64,000 nucleotides of DNA from Oenococcus kitaharae (lineage in GTDB: Bacteria; Bacillota; Bacilli; Lactobacillales; Lactobacillaceae), in NCBI RefSeq assembly GCF_025758695.1, contig NZ_JANJQP010000001.1, positions 558,001 to 622,000 of the forward strand. Reading direction: 5' to 3'. How positions within the stretch are numbered: position 1 is the first letter of the stretch; every line of letters begins with the position of its first letter. The notes under the pieces are model-generated. The model searched no databases, was not told where the DNA came from, and was given only the letters and a program-made list of their open reading frames with translations. The translations under genes and the position numbers were made by a program. This document shows, piece after piece, positions 25,767 to 34,757 of this stretch.

Positions 25767-26714
25767 TCAAGCCAAAATTTTGAAATCAGCGGCAGCCTTT
25801 TTAAGCTCGGAAACAATCTGATCAATTTCTTTTAAATCTTTCGCTTTTGCGCCACTTGCCATGTCGTGACCGCCGCCATTATGCAATTTAGCAATCTCAT
25901 TGACATTCGGCCCTTTTGAGCGTAGACGAACACGGTAAGTGCCATCATCGTTTTCGATAAAATTGGCCCAAACAAGCACCTCTTTAATCGAGCCAAACAT
26001 GCCAACAATAAAATTACTGCCTTCGCTGCCTAAATGCCCGGCTTCGATCTCGGCTCGCGACAAAGTGATCCAGCCGACTTGGTCTTCAACCTTCATATCG
26101 TTGTAGACTTTACCGGAGAAGCGTGCCTGTACCAAACTGATTGAAGACATCTGCCGATTAATCGCTGAATAATCATTATGAAAGTGATATAACTTGCTGA
26201 CGGCAATAAAAGTCTCTGGTGTCGAAGCATACATAAAGCGCCCAGTATCACCCGTAATGCCAATGTAGAGAAAACGTGCCGCCTCTTCTGTCAGTGAGAG
26301 TGGTGCATTGCCATCCAGCAAATAAACCACCATTTCTGAACTTGAAGAACGTTCCGGCTCGACCCACATTAAATCGCCAAAAGGCTCATCATTAGGATGA
26401 TGATCAATCTTGATCAGGTAATCAGCTTTTTTGTAACGATCATCATCAATGCGATCGCGATTAGCCGTGTCAATTACAATCACGAGGGCGTTTTCGTAAA
26501 CTGAATCGGCAATTTTGTCCATTTGTCCGACCCAACTCAGACCTGTGATCTCTTTACCGACAGCATAAATATTTTTTTCAGGAAAAGCCGCTTGGAGTCC
26601 GGCTTTTAAACCTAATTGAGAACCAACAGCATCAGGATCGGGTCGCTGATGGCGGTGAATAATAATGGTTTGATATTTTTCTACTTGTTTTAATACTTGC
26701 TCTTGAAAGTCCAT
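25767..26714 (-). CDS. nrnA: NrnA-type DHH phosphoesterase (nanoRNase / pAp phosphatase)
   Basis: 315 residues. The DHH domain has RHQRPDPDAVGSQLGLK near residue 20, VIDTANRDRID, and IDHHPND (the DHH motif); the DHHA1 substrate domain ends with NGGGHDMASGAKA. The family degrades 2-5 nt RNAs and dephosphorylates 3'-phosphoadenosine 5'-phosphate. It lies in tandem with the metallohydrolase at 26733, 18 nt apart. The start has only a poor ribosome site. Confidence 0.93.
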   Translation of the reverse strand: MDFQEQVLKQVEKYQTIIIHRHQRPDPDAVGSQLGLKAGLQAAFPEKNIYAVGKEITGLSWVGQMDKIADSVYENALVIVIDTANRDRIDDDRYKKADYLIKIDHHPNDEPFGDLMWVEPERSSSSEMVVYLLDGNAPLSLTEEAARFLYIGITGDTGRFMYASTPETFIAVSKLYHFHNDYSAINRQMSSISLVQARFSGKVYNDMKVEDQVGWITLSRAEIEAGHLGSEGSNFIVGMFGSIKEVLVWANFIENDDGTYRVRLRSKGPNVNEIAKLHNGGGHDMASGAKAKDLKEIDQIVSELKKAAADFKILA

Positions 26715-26732
26715 GTCTCTAGTCTATCTGAA

Positions 26733-27425
26733 TTAGAAGACAAATTCCTCATCAAATGCAGGCAATAGACCGCTTCCTGCTGGCAAATTGTCGATAAACT
26801 TCTGCGGATCGGCCTGGATAGCCGGAAAAGTATTGTAATGTGTCGGAATGACGTGTTTGGCCTGCAAAAATTCAGCTGCCACGACGGCATCATCAGCGTC
26901 CATTGTAAAATGACCACCAATGCAGATCATAGCCAGATCAACAGGCCGTTTTCTAGCGACTAATTTCAAATCGGAAAACAAGGCCGTGTCGCCTGTGTTA
27001 TAAACCAATTTATCTTCAATCGTCAGTGCCATGCCGCAGGCCGTCCCTAAAGGAACTAGCAAGCCTTTGACCAAGCGCGCATCGGTATGCCAAGCCGGAT
27101 ACATTTTCATTGTAAAATCCCGGCCGGTATACGTGCCGCCAAAATTAACGCTCTCGGCATGGCAGCCCTTGGCTTCAGGTAGAGTGTTATTAATATAATC
27201 AGCGAAATCAGTCTGAGTGATGATCAAAGCGCCAGTCCGACGTGCAATATCAAAAGCATCACCAACATGGTCGCCATGCGTGTGAGTCAACAAAATATAA
27301 TCTGGATTAAGACTATTTGGATCCACATGTGTGTGTTTATTGCCAGTCAGAAAAGGATCAATCAGAATCGTCGTCTGCCCGCTTTTGATTTGAAAAGCAT
27401 TCTGTCCAAAATAAGTAATTTTCAT
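26733..27425 (-). CDS. UPF0173 metal-dependent hydrolase (metallo-beta-lactamase fold)
   Basis: 230 residues. The metal site is THTHGDHVGD near residue 50, with further ligands in PAWHTDAR, NTGDTALFSD and PTHYNTFPA. This is the YtkL-type UPF0173 family, whose substrate is not known. AGGAGACAATC precedes the ATG, and it runs into nrnA downstream on the same strand. Confidence 0.9.
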   Translation of the reverse strand: MKITYFGQNAFQIKSGQTTILIDPFLTGNKHTHVDPNSLNPDYILLTHTHGDHVGDAFDIARRTGALIITQTDFADYINNTLPEAKGCHAESVNFGGTYTGRDFTMKMYPAWHTDARLVKGLLVPLGTACGMALTIEDKLVYNTGDTALFSDLKLVARKRPVDLAMICIGGHFTMDADDAVVAAEFLQAKHVIPTHYNTFPAIQADPQKFIDNLPAGSGLLPAFDEEFVF

Positions 27426-27464
27426 GATTGTCTCCTCAAAAAAAGCTGACTAAACGCCAGCTAG

Positions 27465-27851
27465 TTACTTCTCTTTATCTGTATCTTTTTTGCCTGCTTC
27501 ATCAGGCTTTTTAACATCAGCCGTGATTTTGGTATCGACCGATGATGCGGCAGGCCCAATTTTAGCAATCGCACGGAGATCAAAGGGTAGGAAAACGCCT
27601 TCAACATCCAGTGTGACAATTTTTTTATCATTATCAACCGAATCCACAATACCGTGAAGACCACCGATCGTGACAACTGACGCGCCCTTAACGAGACCAT
27701 TGTGCATCTCTTCTTGGCGCTGAGCCATCTGCTTGCGGCGACGAGAAGTCCACCAGAACATGCCACCTATCAAGACGGCATAGATAAGAATCATTGGCAG
27801 CCAAGATGAGAATCCTGACCTTGCCGCCAAGACGATCAAATTTTCGAACAT
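27465..27851 (-). CDS. yajC: preprotein translocase subunit YajC
   Basis: 128 residues. One membrane segment (about 15-34), WTSRRRKQMAQRQEEMHNGLVKGASVVTIGGLHGIVDSV is diagnostic of YajC, which associates with SecDF. The C-terminus is long and charged (VDTKITADVKKPDEAGKKDTDKEK). It follows tgt by 36 nt, the classic tgt-yajC pair. Confidence 0.95.
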   Translation of the reverse strand: MFENLIVLAARSGFSSWLPMILIYAVLIGGMFWWTSRRRKQMAQRQEEMHNGLVKGASVVTIGGLHGIVDSVDNDKKIVTLDVEGVFLPFDLRAIAKIGPAASSVDTKITADVKKPDEAGKKDTDKEK

Positions 27852-27887
27852 AAATTTCCTCCAGATAACAATTTTAGCAAAATTGCC

Positions 27888-29066
<1,179 letters not shown>

Positions 29067-29075
29067 TTAGAAAAT

Positions 29076-29990
29076 TCATTGAAACAGTTTTGTCTCTTCA
29101 ATAATCGACTGGGCACTCTGCTTTAATTTGGCCGTCTCTTCAGGATTTAAAGGCAGATAAACCTCACTGACGATCCCTTTTCGGCCAATAATCGCCGGCA
29201 AAGAGATGTAAATACCGAATTTTTGATTGTAACGCGACACTACCACTTCATAATGGCTATCAGTCAGCACCGACTCAATCAAACTGGCAGCAGCGCTTGC
29301 AACAGCAATATTTGTATAGCCCTTGCCTTGGACAACTTGAAAAGCATCTTTTTTTGTTGCCAGCGCTAAATCCTTAACTTCGATACCGCGTTCTTGGGCA
29401 ATTTCTAGAATAGGCCTATCCAAGATCCGAATTGATGACCAGGCCGGAAACTGAGAGTCGCCATGTTCGCCAACGACAAAGCCCGTGACTGAACGCGGGT
29501 CCAGATCAAAGCGCTGGCCGATTTCTCGCTTTAATCGCGATGTATCCAAATAAGTCCCGCTGCCAAATACCTGTTCTTTGGGCAGGCCAAGTTCTCTTTG
29601 ATAGACGCCTGTAATCACATCGACGGGATTTGTAATAGTTAAGAAAACACCGTGAAAATGGGCTGCACGAAGTTGGGCAGCCATGGACTTGATTTGTTTC
29701 AGATTAAAAGCCAGCTCGGCGAAACGATCGCTGCTTTGGGCAGTCAGATGAACATTTCCAAAAGTGCTGACAACGATATCGGCGTCGCCAAGATCTGCAT
29801 AATCGCCAGCGATAATCTTTGTATGCGACGGAAGAAAGGATTGCGCGTCCAAAAAATCCAGCAGCTCTGCCTGCAAATGCAGCTTATTAATGTCCAACAA
29901 GACAAGCTCGTCGACAAGTCCTCGGTCAGTGATAATGTGAGCCAGCGTCGATCCAACGTGCCCCATTCCAATGATTCCAATTTTGCGCAT
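29076..29990 (-). CDS. L-lactate/2-hydroxyisocaproate dehydrogenase family protein (paralogue 1)
   Basis: 304 residues. NAD-binding loop IGMGHVGSTLAH, substrate-pocket region NPVDVITGVYQ, LDTSRLKREIG, and catalytic GEHGDSQFPAW with the active-site His. The SSDRFAEL stretch resembles hydroxyisocaproate dehydrogenase more than classical LDH. It probably reduces branched or other 2-oxo acids with NADH. It is a diverged paralogue of the enzyme at 63070. The ribosome site AAGGGG and a TATAAT -10 lie upstream, in a gap shared with the divergent gene 30108. Confidence 0.85.
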   Translation of the reverse strand: MRKIGIIGMGHVGSTLAHIITDRGLVDELVLLDINKLHLQAELLDFLDAQSFLPSHTKIIAGDYADLGDADIVVSTFGNVHLTAQSSDRFAELAFNLKQIKSMAAQLRAAHFHGVFLTITNPVDVITGVYQRELGLPKEQVFGSGTYLDTSRLKREIGQRFDLDPRSVTGFVVGEHGDSQFPAWSSIRILDRPILEIAQERGIEVKDLALATKKDAFQVVQGKGYTNIAVASAAASLIESVLTDSHYEVVVSRYNQKFGIYISLPAIIGRKGIVSEVYLPLNPEETAKLKQSAQSIIEETKLFQ

Positions 29991-30107
29991 GAGTTTAACC
30001 CCTTTTTCAATTATAGTGAAAATGGTGATTAATGTTACCGCTTACTTAAAAATGATCCAACTATAATTATTGTTGGAAACAGAATGATCATATCAGGAGG
30101 TTTTGGC

Positions 30108-31022
30108 ATGAAAGTAATCGAAATTAATCAATTTGGCAATGTGGATGTTTTTTATGAAGGCAGTAAGGAACTGCCGCCGCTCAAAGCGCATCAATTATTA
30201 ATCAAAAATTACGCCACGGCTATTGATCCATATGATGTTGCCTACCGGCAGGGTTTATATGGTGGTGAAGACAAACTGCCAACGGTTCTTGGTTCTAGTA
30301 CGGCCGGTATAGTGTTGGCAATCGGGTCTGAAGTCACAAATTTTGCCGTTGGTGACCGTATCGCTGCCAGCCCCCATCTGCGTAGTTATGCAGAGCGGTT
30401 GACCGTTTTAGAAAAACAAGCAGCTATAATCCCAGACAATGTGACTTTTGTCCAAGCAGCAGCCGTCGCATTAGGCTATCAGACGGGGTATCAAGCAGTT
30501 ACAGAGGAACTGGATTTCCAAAAGGGCCAAAGCATCCTTGTCCACGGCGGGAGCGGTTCGGTTGGCTTTGCCGCCATTCAAAAGGCCAAGGAGATCGGTG
30601 CCAGCCAAATTTACGCCACAGCCAGCAGCAAGGGCAAGACATTTTTGCAGCAATATGACCCGGCCATTCATGTTTTTGACTATCATAGTGAAGACTTCAC
30701 GCAAATGACTGACAAAGTTGATGCCATTGTGGATCCGATCGGCGGTCAAACACAAGAAAAATCCCTGCAGCTATTGAAAGCGCAGGGAAAATTAGTCACA
30801 ACAAAGGATTTAACAGCAAAAGCTGAATCAGCGCCGTTTGATAGCCGAGCCTTCTACTTGAATTCAGGTCAAACCTTAGCAGATCTGCTGACCGATATTA
30901 GTGCCGGCAGTATCGTTGTCAAGATTAATCAAAGCGACAAATTTAATCTGGAAAACCTAAAAAAGTTTCACACAATTTTTCAAGAAGGACATCCTCTTGG
31001 CAAATTGGTCTTAGAATTTTAA
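30108..31022 (+). CDS. zinc-independent medium-chain dehydrogenase/reductase (quinone oxidoreductase-like)
   Basis: 304 residues from the ATG at 30108, chosen because AGGAGG ends 7 nt before it; an in-frame Met 8 codons earlier lacks one. It is an MDR-fold NADP(H) oxidoreductase: the N-terminal GroES-like domain (DPYDVAYRQGLYG, SSTAGIVLAIG, GDRIAASP) and a Rossmann domain with VHGGSGSVGFAAIQKAKEIGA (about 150). No zinc-binding Cys or His cluster is seen, so it belongs with quinone or enone reductases. TATAAT at 30062-30067 is the likely -10. Its substrate is unknown. Confidence 0.88.
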   Translation: MKVIEINQFGNVDVFYEGSKELPPLKAHQLLIKNYATAIDPYDVAYRQGLYGGEDKLPTVLGSSTAGIVLAIGSEVTNFAVGDRIAASPHLRSYAERLTVLEKQAAIIPDNVTFVQAAAVALGYQTGYQAVTEELDFQKGQSILVHGGSGSVGFAAIQKAKEIGASQIYATASSKGKTFLQQYDPAIHVFDYHSEDFTQMTDKVDAIVDPIGGQTQEKSLQLLKAQGKLVTTKDLTAKAESAPFDSRAFYLNSGQTLADLLTDISAGSIVVKINQSDKFNLENLKKFHTIFQEGHPLGKLVLEF

Positions 31023-31023
31023 A

Positions 31024-31353
31024 TTATCTGCCGACAATTTTGTCAGCCTGATCCCATAAAGAATCCCAGACCTGGTCCGCATTATTTTTAAAGTCCTGCG
31101 TGAAACTGCTGCCTTTGGCAAAAATCTGCCCTTCCAAGTTGCCTTTCAAACCAAGGATGTCGAAAGTCTTTGGATTAATTAGTTGTATCGTGAAATAATC
31201 CCCGTCTAACAATTCATCAACAATCGCTTGCAGACCTTCCTTGATAGACTGATCGATGACCTCATCTTCGGTAATTTTAAATCCGCGCGCATTCATCAAA
31301 GTCACGCGGTCTCTGACAGCTTCTATAGTTGCCGGTACTTTATTTTCATCCAT
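31024..31353 (-). CDS. hypothetical protein, 109 residues
   Basis: A small soluble protein I do not recognise. It is acidic, predicted alpha/beta, with FKITEDEVIDQSIKEGLQAIVDELLDGDYFTIQLINP in the middle and WDSLWDQADKIVGR at the end; no signal or membrane segment. AAGGAG lies about 12 nt before the ATG. It follows the esterase gene by 18 nt on the same strand, so the two form a unit, and its stop converges with that of 30108. Confidence 0.7.
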   Translation of the reverse strand: MDENKVPATIEAVRDRVTLMNARGFKITEDEVIDQSIKEGLQAIVDELLDGDYFTIQLINPKTFDILGLKGNLEGQIFAKGSSFTQDFKNNADQVWDSLWDQADKIVGR

Positions 31354-31371
31354 GAATTTATCTGGCTCCTT

Positions 31372-32145
31372 CTATCTTTTTGCGATTTTCAAGCTGTTCT
31401 TTAAGAAACTGATTGTCGCTGGCAGGGCATCTTTAGCATAGGCTTGTGCATGCCGGTCTCCAGGGAGAATAATGCTTGTAATTGGTAAACCATTTTCAAC
31501 AAAGGCCTGCTGCATCGTGTAAACCTCACTGACCGGTGCCAGTTCAGCCGCGGAATTAAGCATCAGCATTGGGCCTGTCGTTGGGCTGACCAAATGCTGG
31601 AGACTGGCACTTTTAGCACGTGATAAGTCACCGTCAAATAGACGTTCCAAGATCCATTTATAGTAAGAAGCCATCTTGCTGCCCTTATCCGGGTCAGGAT
31701 TATCCGCTGCTTTGCGCCCTTTGATTGCAGTGTGTGTGCTCAAAAAACCTTGAAAATCAAATTGCCCCGACCAAGAAACGATCGGGTACCCGTTTTCAAT
31801 TGATAGAGAAAGTGCGATATATGCGCCCGAGGATGAGCCGAATAAGGCAATTCGCTTGTGGTTAAATACATAATTGCTCTGTTTCAGCCATTTTAAAGCC
31901 AGACGTGCATCATCTAATTGAGCTGGATAAACATGTTGAGCGTCAGCTAAGCGATAGTTAATCGAAGCGATTGAAAAACCAGCTGCAAATAGTGCCTCAT
32001 AAACTTGTGTATCTTTGTTTTTGTCACCTTGCCACCAGCCGCCGCCATGAATATAGAAAATTAATGGCGCTGCATCCTTTTGCAGGTATAAGTCCATTTT
32101 TTGTTTTTCATTATTTCCGTAACTAATATCAAAAAACTTTGCCAT
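31372..32145 (-). CDS. alpha/beta hydrolase (carboxylesterase-like)
   Basis: 257 residues. Oxyanion-hole motif YIHGGGWWQGDKNKDT near residue 31, nucleophile elbow ALFGSSSGAY (Ser about residue 102), and a His near the C-terminus (LPGDRHAQAYA) match HSL/BD-FAE-like esterases. It is cytosolic, with no signal. An extended -10 (TGC-TAGAAT, plus 32152-32157) lies 6 nt before the ATG and no ribosome site is present, so the mRNA may be leaderless. It is divergent from 32186. Confidence 0.87.
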   Translation of the reverse strand: MAKFFDISYGNNEKQKMDLYLQKDAAPLIFYIHGGGWWQGDKNKDTQVYEALFAAGFSIASINYRLADAQHVYPAQLDDARLALKWLKQSNYVFNHKRIALFGSSSGAYIALSLSIENGYPIVSWSGQFDFQGFLSTHTAIKGRKAADNPDPDKGSKMASYYKWILERLFDGDLSRAKSASLQHLVSPTTGPMLMLNSAAELAPVSEVYTMQQAFVENGLPITSIILPGDRHAQAYAKDALPATISFLKNSLKIAKR

Positions 32146-32185
32146 ACGGACATTCTAGCAGACTAAAATAGAGCTTGAGGTACTT

Positions 32186-32851
32186 ATGAAAATTACATTC
32201 TATCTGATCCGTCATGGCCAGACCTACTTTAATCGATACAACAAATTACAAGGCTGGAGCAATTCTCCCCTGACTGAAAACGGTATTAGCGATGCAAAAA
32301 AAGCCGGGCGCAAACTTAGAGAAATCTCTTTTGACGCAGCTTATTCGTCAGATACAACACGTGCTATTCAGACGGCCGATTTGATTTTGGCCGAAAATAG
32401 TTCTGATAAGCAGCCAGAATTGCTTAGCCTTCCAAATTTCCGAGAAGAATTTTATGGATCATATGAAGGCACAAATATGGATGCTGCTTGGCTGGCAGCT
32501 GGTGCACCTTATGGGTTAAAAACCTATGCTGAGATCGTTGATGATTTTGGCCTGCCTTCAACCAAGGATTTTTTAAAAGCAGCTGATCCCTGGCACGATG
32601 CTGAAAATAATGATGAATATTGGGCACGTCTGGATGAAGGCTTTGAAAAAATTCTGGCAAATCCAAAGATTGGTGATCAATCCCAAGTCCTTTTGATTTC
32701 GCATGGCAATACGCTGCTTTCTTTAGCAGATCGTTACGGACAAGATAAAATTGGTCTGCATACGCGGCCAAGCAATGGCTCTGTGTCCAAATTACAATAT
32801 GAAAACGGCCATTACCGTTTCCTTACTTTTAATGACCAAGCGGTCGATTAA
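32186..32851 (+). CDS. histidine phosphatase family protein (phosphoglycerate mutase-like)
   Basis: 221 residues. The catalytic motif YLIRHGQTYFNRYNKLQGWSNSPLTENG is at the start (His about residue 10), with the acid Glu in REEFYGSYEGT and the second His in LLISHGNTLLSLA. This is a broad phosphatase family; the substrate cannot be read from the sequence. TAAAAT at 32164-32169 and GAGG give it a normal short leader. Confidence 0.9.
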   Translation: MKITFYLIRHGQTYFNRYNKLQGWSNSPLTENGISDAKKAGRKLREISFDAAYSSDTTRAIQTADLILAENSSDKQPELLSLPNFREEFYGSYEGTNMDAAWLAAGAPYGLKTYAEIVDDFGLPSTKDFLKAADPWHDAENNDEYWARLDEGFEKILANPKIGDQSQVLLISHGNTLLSLADRYGQDKIGLHTRPSNGSVSKLQYENGHYRFLTFNDQAVD

Positions 32852-33061
32852 TCAGCGCTTTTTAAGCCAATCATAAATAGCGAGTGCGGCTACAACAATT
32901 AAAATGATGACAATGCCGTGCCAAAGCAGATTAATTAGTGAAAAGATCAGGCCAATCGCCAGGATCAGAAGCAGAATTGGCAGCAGCACTGCTGTCACGC
33001 CCACAGAAATGACACCGAAAACGGCGGCCAAGATGAGTAAAAGAATAAAAAATACGAGCAT
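32852..33061 (-). CDS. small hydrophobic membrane protein
   Basis: 69 residues from the ATG at 33059-33061, chosen because GGAGGAG lies 8 nt upstream; an in-frame ATG 8 codons earlier (33085) has no ribosome site. It is nearly all hydrophobic: two or three membrane segments (LVFFILLLILAAVFGVISVGV, TAVLLPILLLILAIGLIFSL, IVIILIVVAALAIYDWL) and a basic C-terminus. It resembles small envelope-stress (Pgp/phage-shock-like) membrane proteins, but no family is certain. It converges with 32186 with no gap. Confidence 0.7.
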   Translation of the reverse strand: MLVFFILLLILAAVFGVISVGVTAVLLPILLLILAIGLIFSLINLLWHGIVIILIVVAALAIYDWLKKR

Positions 33062-33235
33062 CAGTACAGCTCCTCCGCAAAGCATAGTTATTTTTTTTAA
33101 CAGTTAATCTCATTTTAACCGTTCAGAAGACGAGTTTGGAAAATTTTTGTAATATTACATTTTGATGACAAAAATCAAATACCTTGACTTTTAATTCAGC
33201 TCCTAGTAACCTAAGTAACAACTCAAAGAGAGTAC

Positions 33236-33313
33236 ATGCGAGATAATAGTTCACAAATGAAGATGAGTGCATCCATTATTTTGGTCAGCGTCGTGTTGTT
33301 GATTACACAGTGA
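33236..33313 (+). CDS. leader peptide rich in Ile, Leu and Val (ilvL-like)
   Basis: 25 codons, M-R-D-N-S-S-Q-M-K-M-S-A-S-I-I-L-V-S-V-V-L-L-I-T-Q, ATG at 33236 and TGA at 33311. Codons 14-23 contain nine Ile/Leu/Val codons out of ten, like the control stretches of E. coli ilvL and ivbL. It sits 115 nt before the start codon of an operon ending in the branched-chain aminotransferase, with a terminator between. The ribosome site is weak (AAAGAGAG). Expected role: the ribosome's progress through these codons senses branched-chain aminoacyl-tRNA and sets termination. An alternative is a hydrophobic small protein with its own function. Confidence 0.75.
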   Translation: MRDNSSQMKMSASIILVSVVLLITQ

Positions 33314-33371
33314 CGACTGATCATTTTGTCAGCCGTCAAAAGATGGCTGGCTGGCATGGTTGAAGATTTCA

Positions 33372-33410
33372 AAACCGTTCTAGTTAGTTGCTTACTAGAG
33401 CGGTTTTTTT
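33372..33410 (+). terminator. attenuator terminator upstream of the EIIC-like gene
   Basis: A 12-bp stem, AAACCGTTCTAG / CTAGAGCGGTTT with one G-T pair, 11-nt loop, then TTTTTTT. The AAGGAGG ribosome site of the next gene starts 8 nt later. A smaller hairpin (33356-33378, ATGGTTGAA with TTC..AACCGT) overlaps its 5' arm and could compete with it. Confidence 0.88.
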
Positions 33411-33428
33411 ATTACTTAAGGAGGAAAT

Positions 33429-34700
33429 ATGACAGCAAACAACGTTCCAAAAAGCCAGGCTGATTTTTTTGATCAAGACCCCGGTTCCATGACGCCTGAA
33501 CAACGCAGCGAGGCTTATTCGCAAGCGATGTCGGCGGCAGCTAAATTCAAAAACGACCGAGCTCAGACTGAAGAGCTGCGGCCAGGTTCAGGTCCTTTGA
33601 CCCGCCCAGAGAAAAAAATGAAAATGTCTGACTGGGTCTATACAGTCAGTCAAGGAATCTCCAATGCGGTTTTGGTTATTCTTGGTATTTCCATTCTTTT
33701 GAATACAGCTGGCAATTTGCTTCACTGGGCGCCTATGCAGATGGTTGGCGTCTTAGGCCAGCATCTGCTAGCACCTGCTATTGGTGCCGGTATCGCCATT
33801 CAGCTTCGATCAACGACCTTAACAACTTTTTCAGCTATGATCGCAGCCACAGTTGGCGCCAACTCTATGTACTTTACAAGCGGCGCAATCAAAGCTGCTA
33901 CAACAGCTACTGGCTGGGTTGCACCTCAATTAGCTGGCGCCACGATCATGACTGTCGGCCAACCGATTTCCGCCGTGATTGCCGGTCTTGCAGCTGCCCT
34001 ATTAGGCAAGTGGATGACCGGTAAGACACCGCTTGATATGTTTATCGTACCTTTCTGTGCCACTTTTGTTGGTTCGGTCGTTGGCCTTGGTGCCGCAACT
34101 GTAACGACGCCATTCTTAAATTGGGTATCAAAAGGACTGGCAGACACAATGTCAGTCAACCCGATTCTTGGCGCGGCCGTCGTCTCATTTGCTTGGTTCT
34201 GGTTCTTAATGACACCCGCTTCTTCGGCTGCATTAGCCGTAGCAGTCGGGCTTGATCCAATGTCTGCCGGTGCGGCCTTAATCGGTTGCTGTGCCGCATT
34301 TTCCGGCTATACAGCAATGAGTTTTACACAAAATAATTCCGGTGCTAATATTGCCCAAGGGCTCGTAACACCGAAAGTCCAGTTTCCAAACATCATCAAA
34401 TCACCGTTAACAGCGGTTGGACCAATGATCTCAGCTGTTGTGATGGCTATATTTGCAGTAACAGTTGGCGGTTTTAGAGTACCAGCTGCCCTTGGCGGAC
34501 TTGGTTTCTCATCATTTACTGCACCGTTAAATATTCTGTCAATGCCTAAAACATCCGGCTTCTCAAATGGCTGGGGCGGTTTAGCAGTCATGCTTTTCTT
34601 CGGTTTAGTTGGCCCGGCAGTAATTTCTTGGGTTTGGTATCAGTTCTTAAAGCGCGTTGGCAAGACACGCGAAAATGATTTACACCTTGATGTTGTTTGA
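33429..34700 (+). CDS. stand-alone PTS EIIC-like membrane protein (PTS_EIIC_2 type)
   Basis: 423 residues. A charged cytoplasmic N-terminus (about 1-65) is followed by roughly ten membrane segments rich in Gly, Ala and Ser. VYTVSQGISNAVLVILGISILLNTAG, GAGIAIQLRSTTLTTFSAMIAATVGAN and FTQNNSGANIAQGLVTPKVQFPNI match the PTS_EIIC_2 family as I remember it. No EIIA or EIIB domain, and none nearby, so sugar phosphorylation is doubtful. Its mRNA starts with the branched-chain leader and probably continues into bcaT, so a role in moving a branched-chain amino or keto acid is a reasonable inference, not shown. AAGGAGG precedes the ATG. Confidence 0.8.
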   Translation: MTANNVPKSQADFFDQDPGSMTPEQRSEAYSQAMSAAAKFKNDRAQTEELRPGSGPLTRPEKKMKMSDWVYTVSQGISNAVLVILGISILLNTAGNLLHWAPMQMVGVLGQHLLAPAIGAGIAIQLRSTTLTTFSAMIAATVGANSMYFTSGAIKAATTATGWVAPQLAGATIMTVGQPISAVIAGLAAALLGKWMTGKTPLDMFIVPFCATFVGSVVGLGAATVTTPFLNWVSKGLADTMSVNPILGAAVVSFAWFWFLMTPASSAALAVAVGLDPMSAGAALIGCCAAFSGYTAMSFTQNNSGANIAQGLVTPKVQFPNIIKSPLTAVGPMISAVVMAIFAVTVGGFRVPAALGGLGFSSFTAPLNILSMPKTSGFSNGWGGLAVMLFFGLVGPAVISWVWYQFLKRVGKTRENDLHLDVV

Positions 34701-34757
34701 TTAATAATTTGTTTCACATATCAATGATTCATGTTAGAAAAGGAGAGATTTACAAAA

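Larger units (their letters stand above)
33184..33428 (+). promoter_or_regulatory. transcription attenuator leader with branched-chain-amino-acid-rich peptide
   Basis: This is what the 367-bp gap between 33061 and 33429 holds. TTGACT (33184-33189), a 17-nt spacer and a weak TAACCT (33207-33212) form a possible promoter. Then come a 25-codon reading frame (33236-33313), a set of mutually exclusive stems and an intrinsic terminator (33372-33410) just ahead of the ribosome site. Stems: 1:2 GGTCAGCGTC (33283-33292) with GACGACTGATC (33312-33322); 2:3 GACGACTGA (33312-33320) with TCAGCCGTC (33329-33337); 3:4 TCAGCCGTC with GATGGCTGG (33342-33350), loop AAAA. Segment 1 lies inside the Ile/Leu/Val codons and segment 2 at the stop, as in ribosome-mediated attenuators. 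How 3:4 is linked to the terminator is not obvious. Confidence 0.75.

Noticed and set aside
33236-33313. Type I toxin reading of the hydrophobic 25-residue peptide
   Set aside because: No antisense RNA promoter or antitoxin-like repeat is seen, and a terminator plus ilvE downstream favours a leader peptide; not fully excluded.
33184-33428. T-box riboswitch in front of the EIIC-like/ilvE operon
   Set aside because: No GGUGGNACCGCG-type antiterminator bulge and no specifier-loop AGUA motif can be found; the BCAA-rich reading frame explains the leader better.
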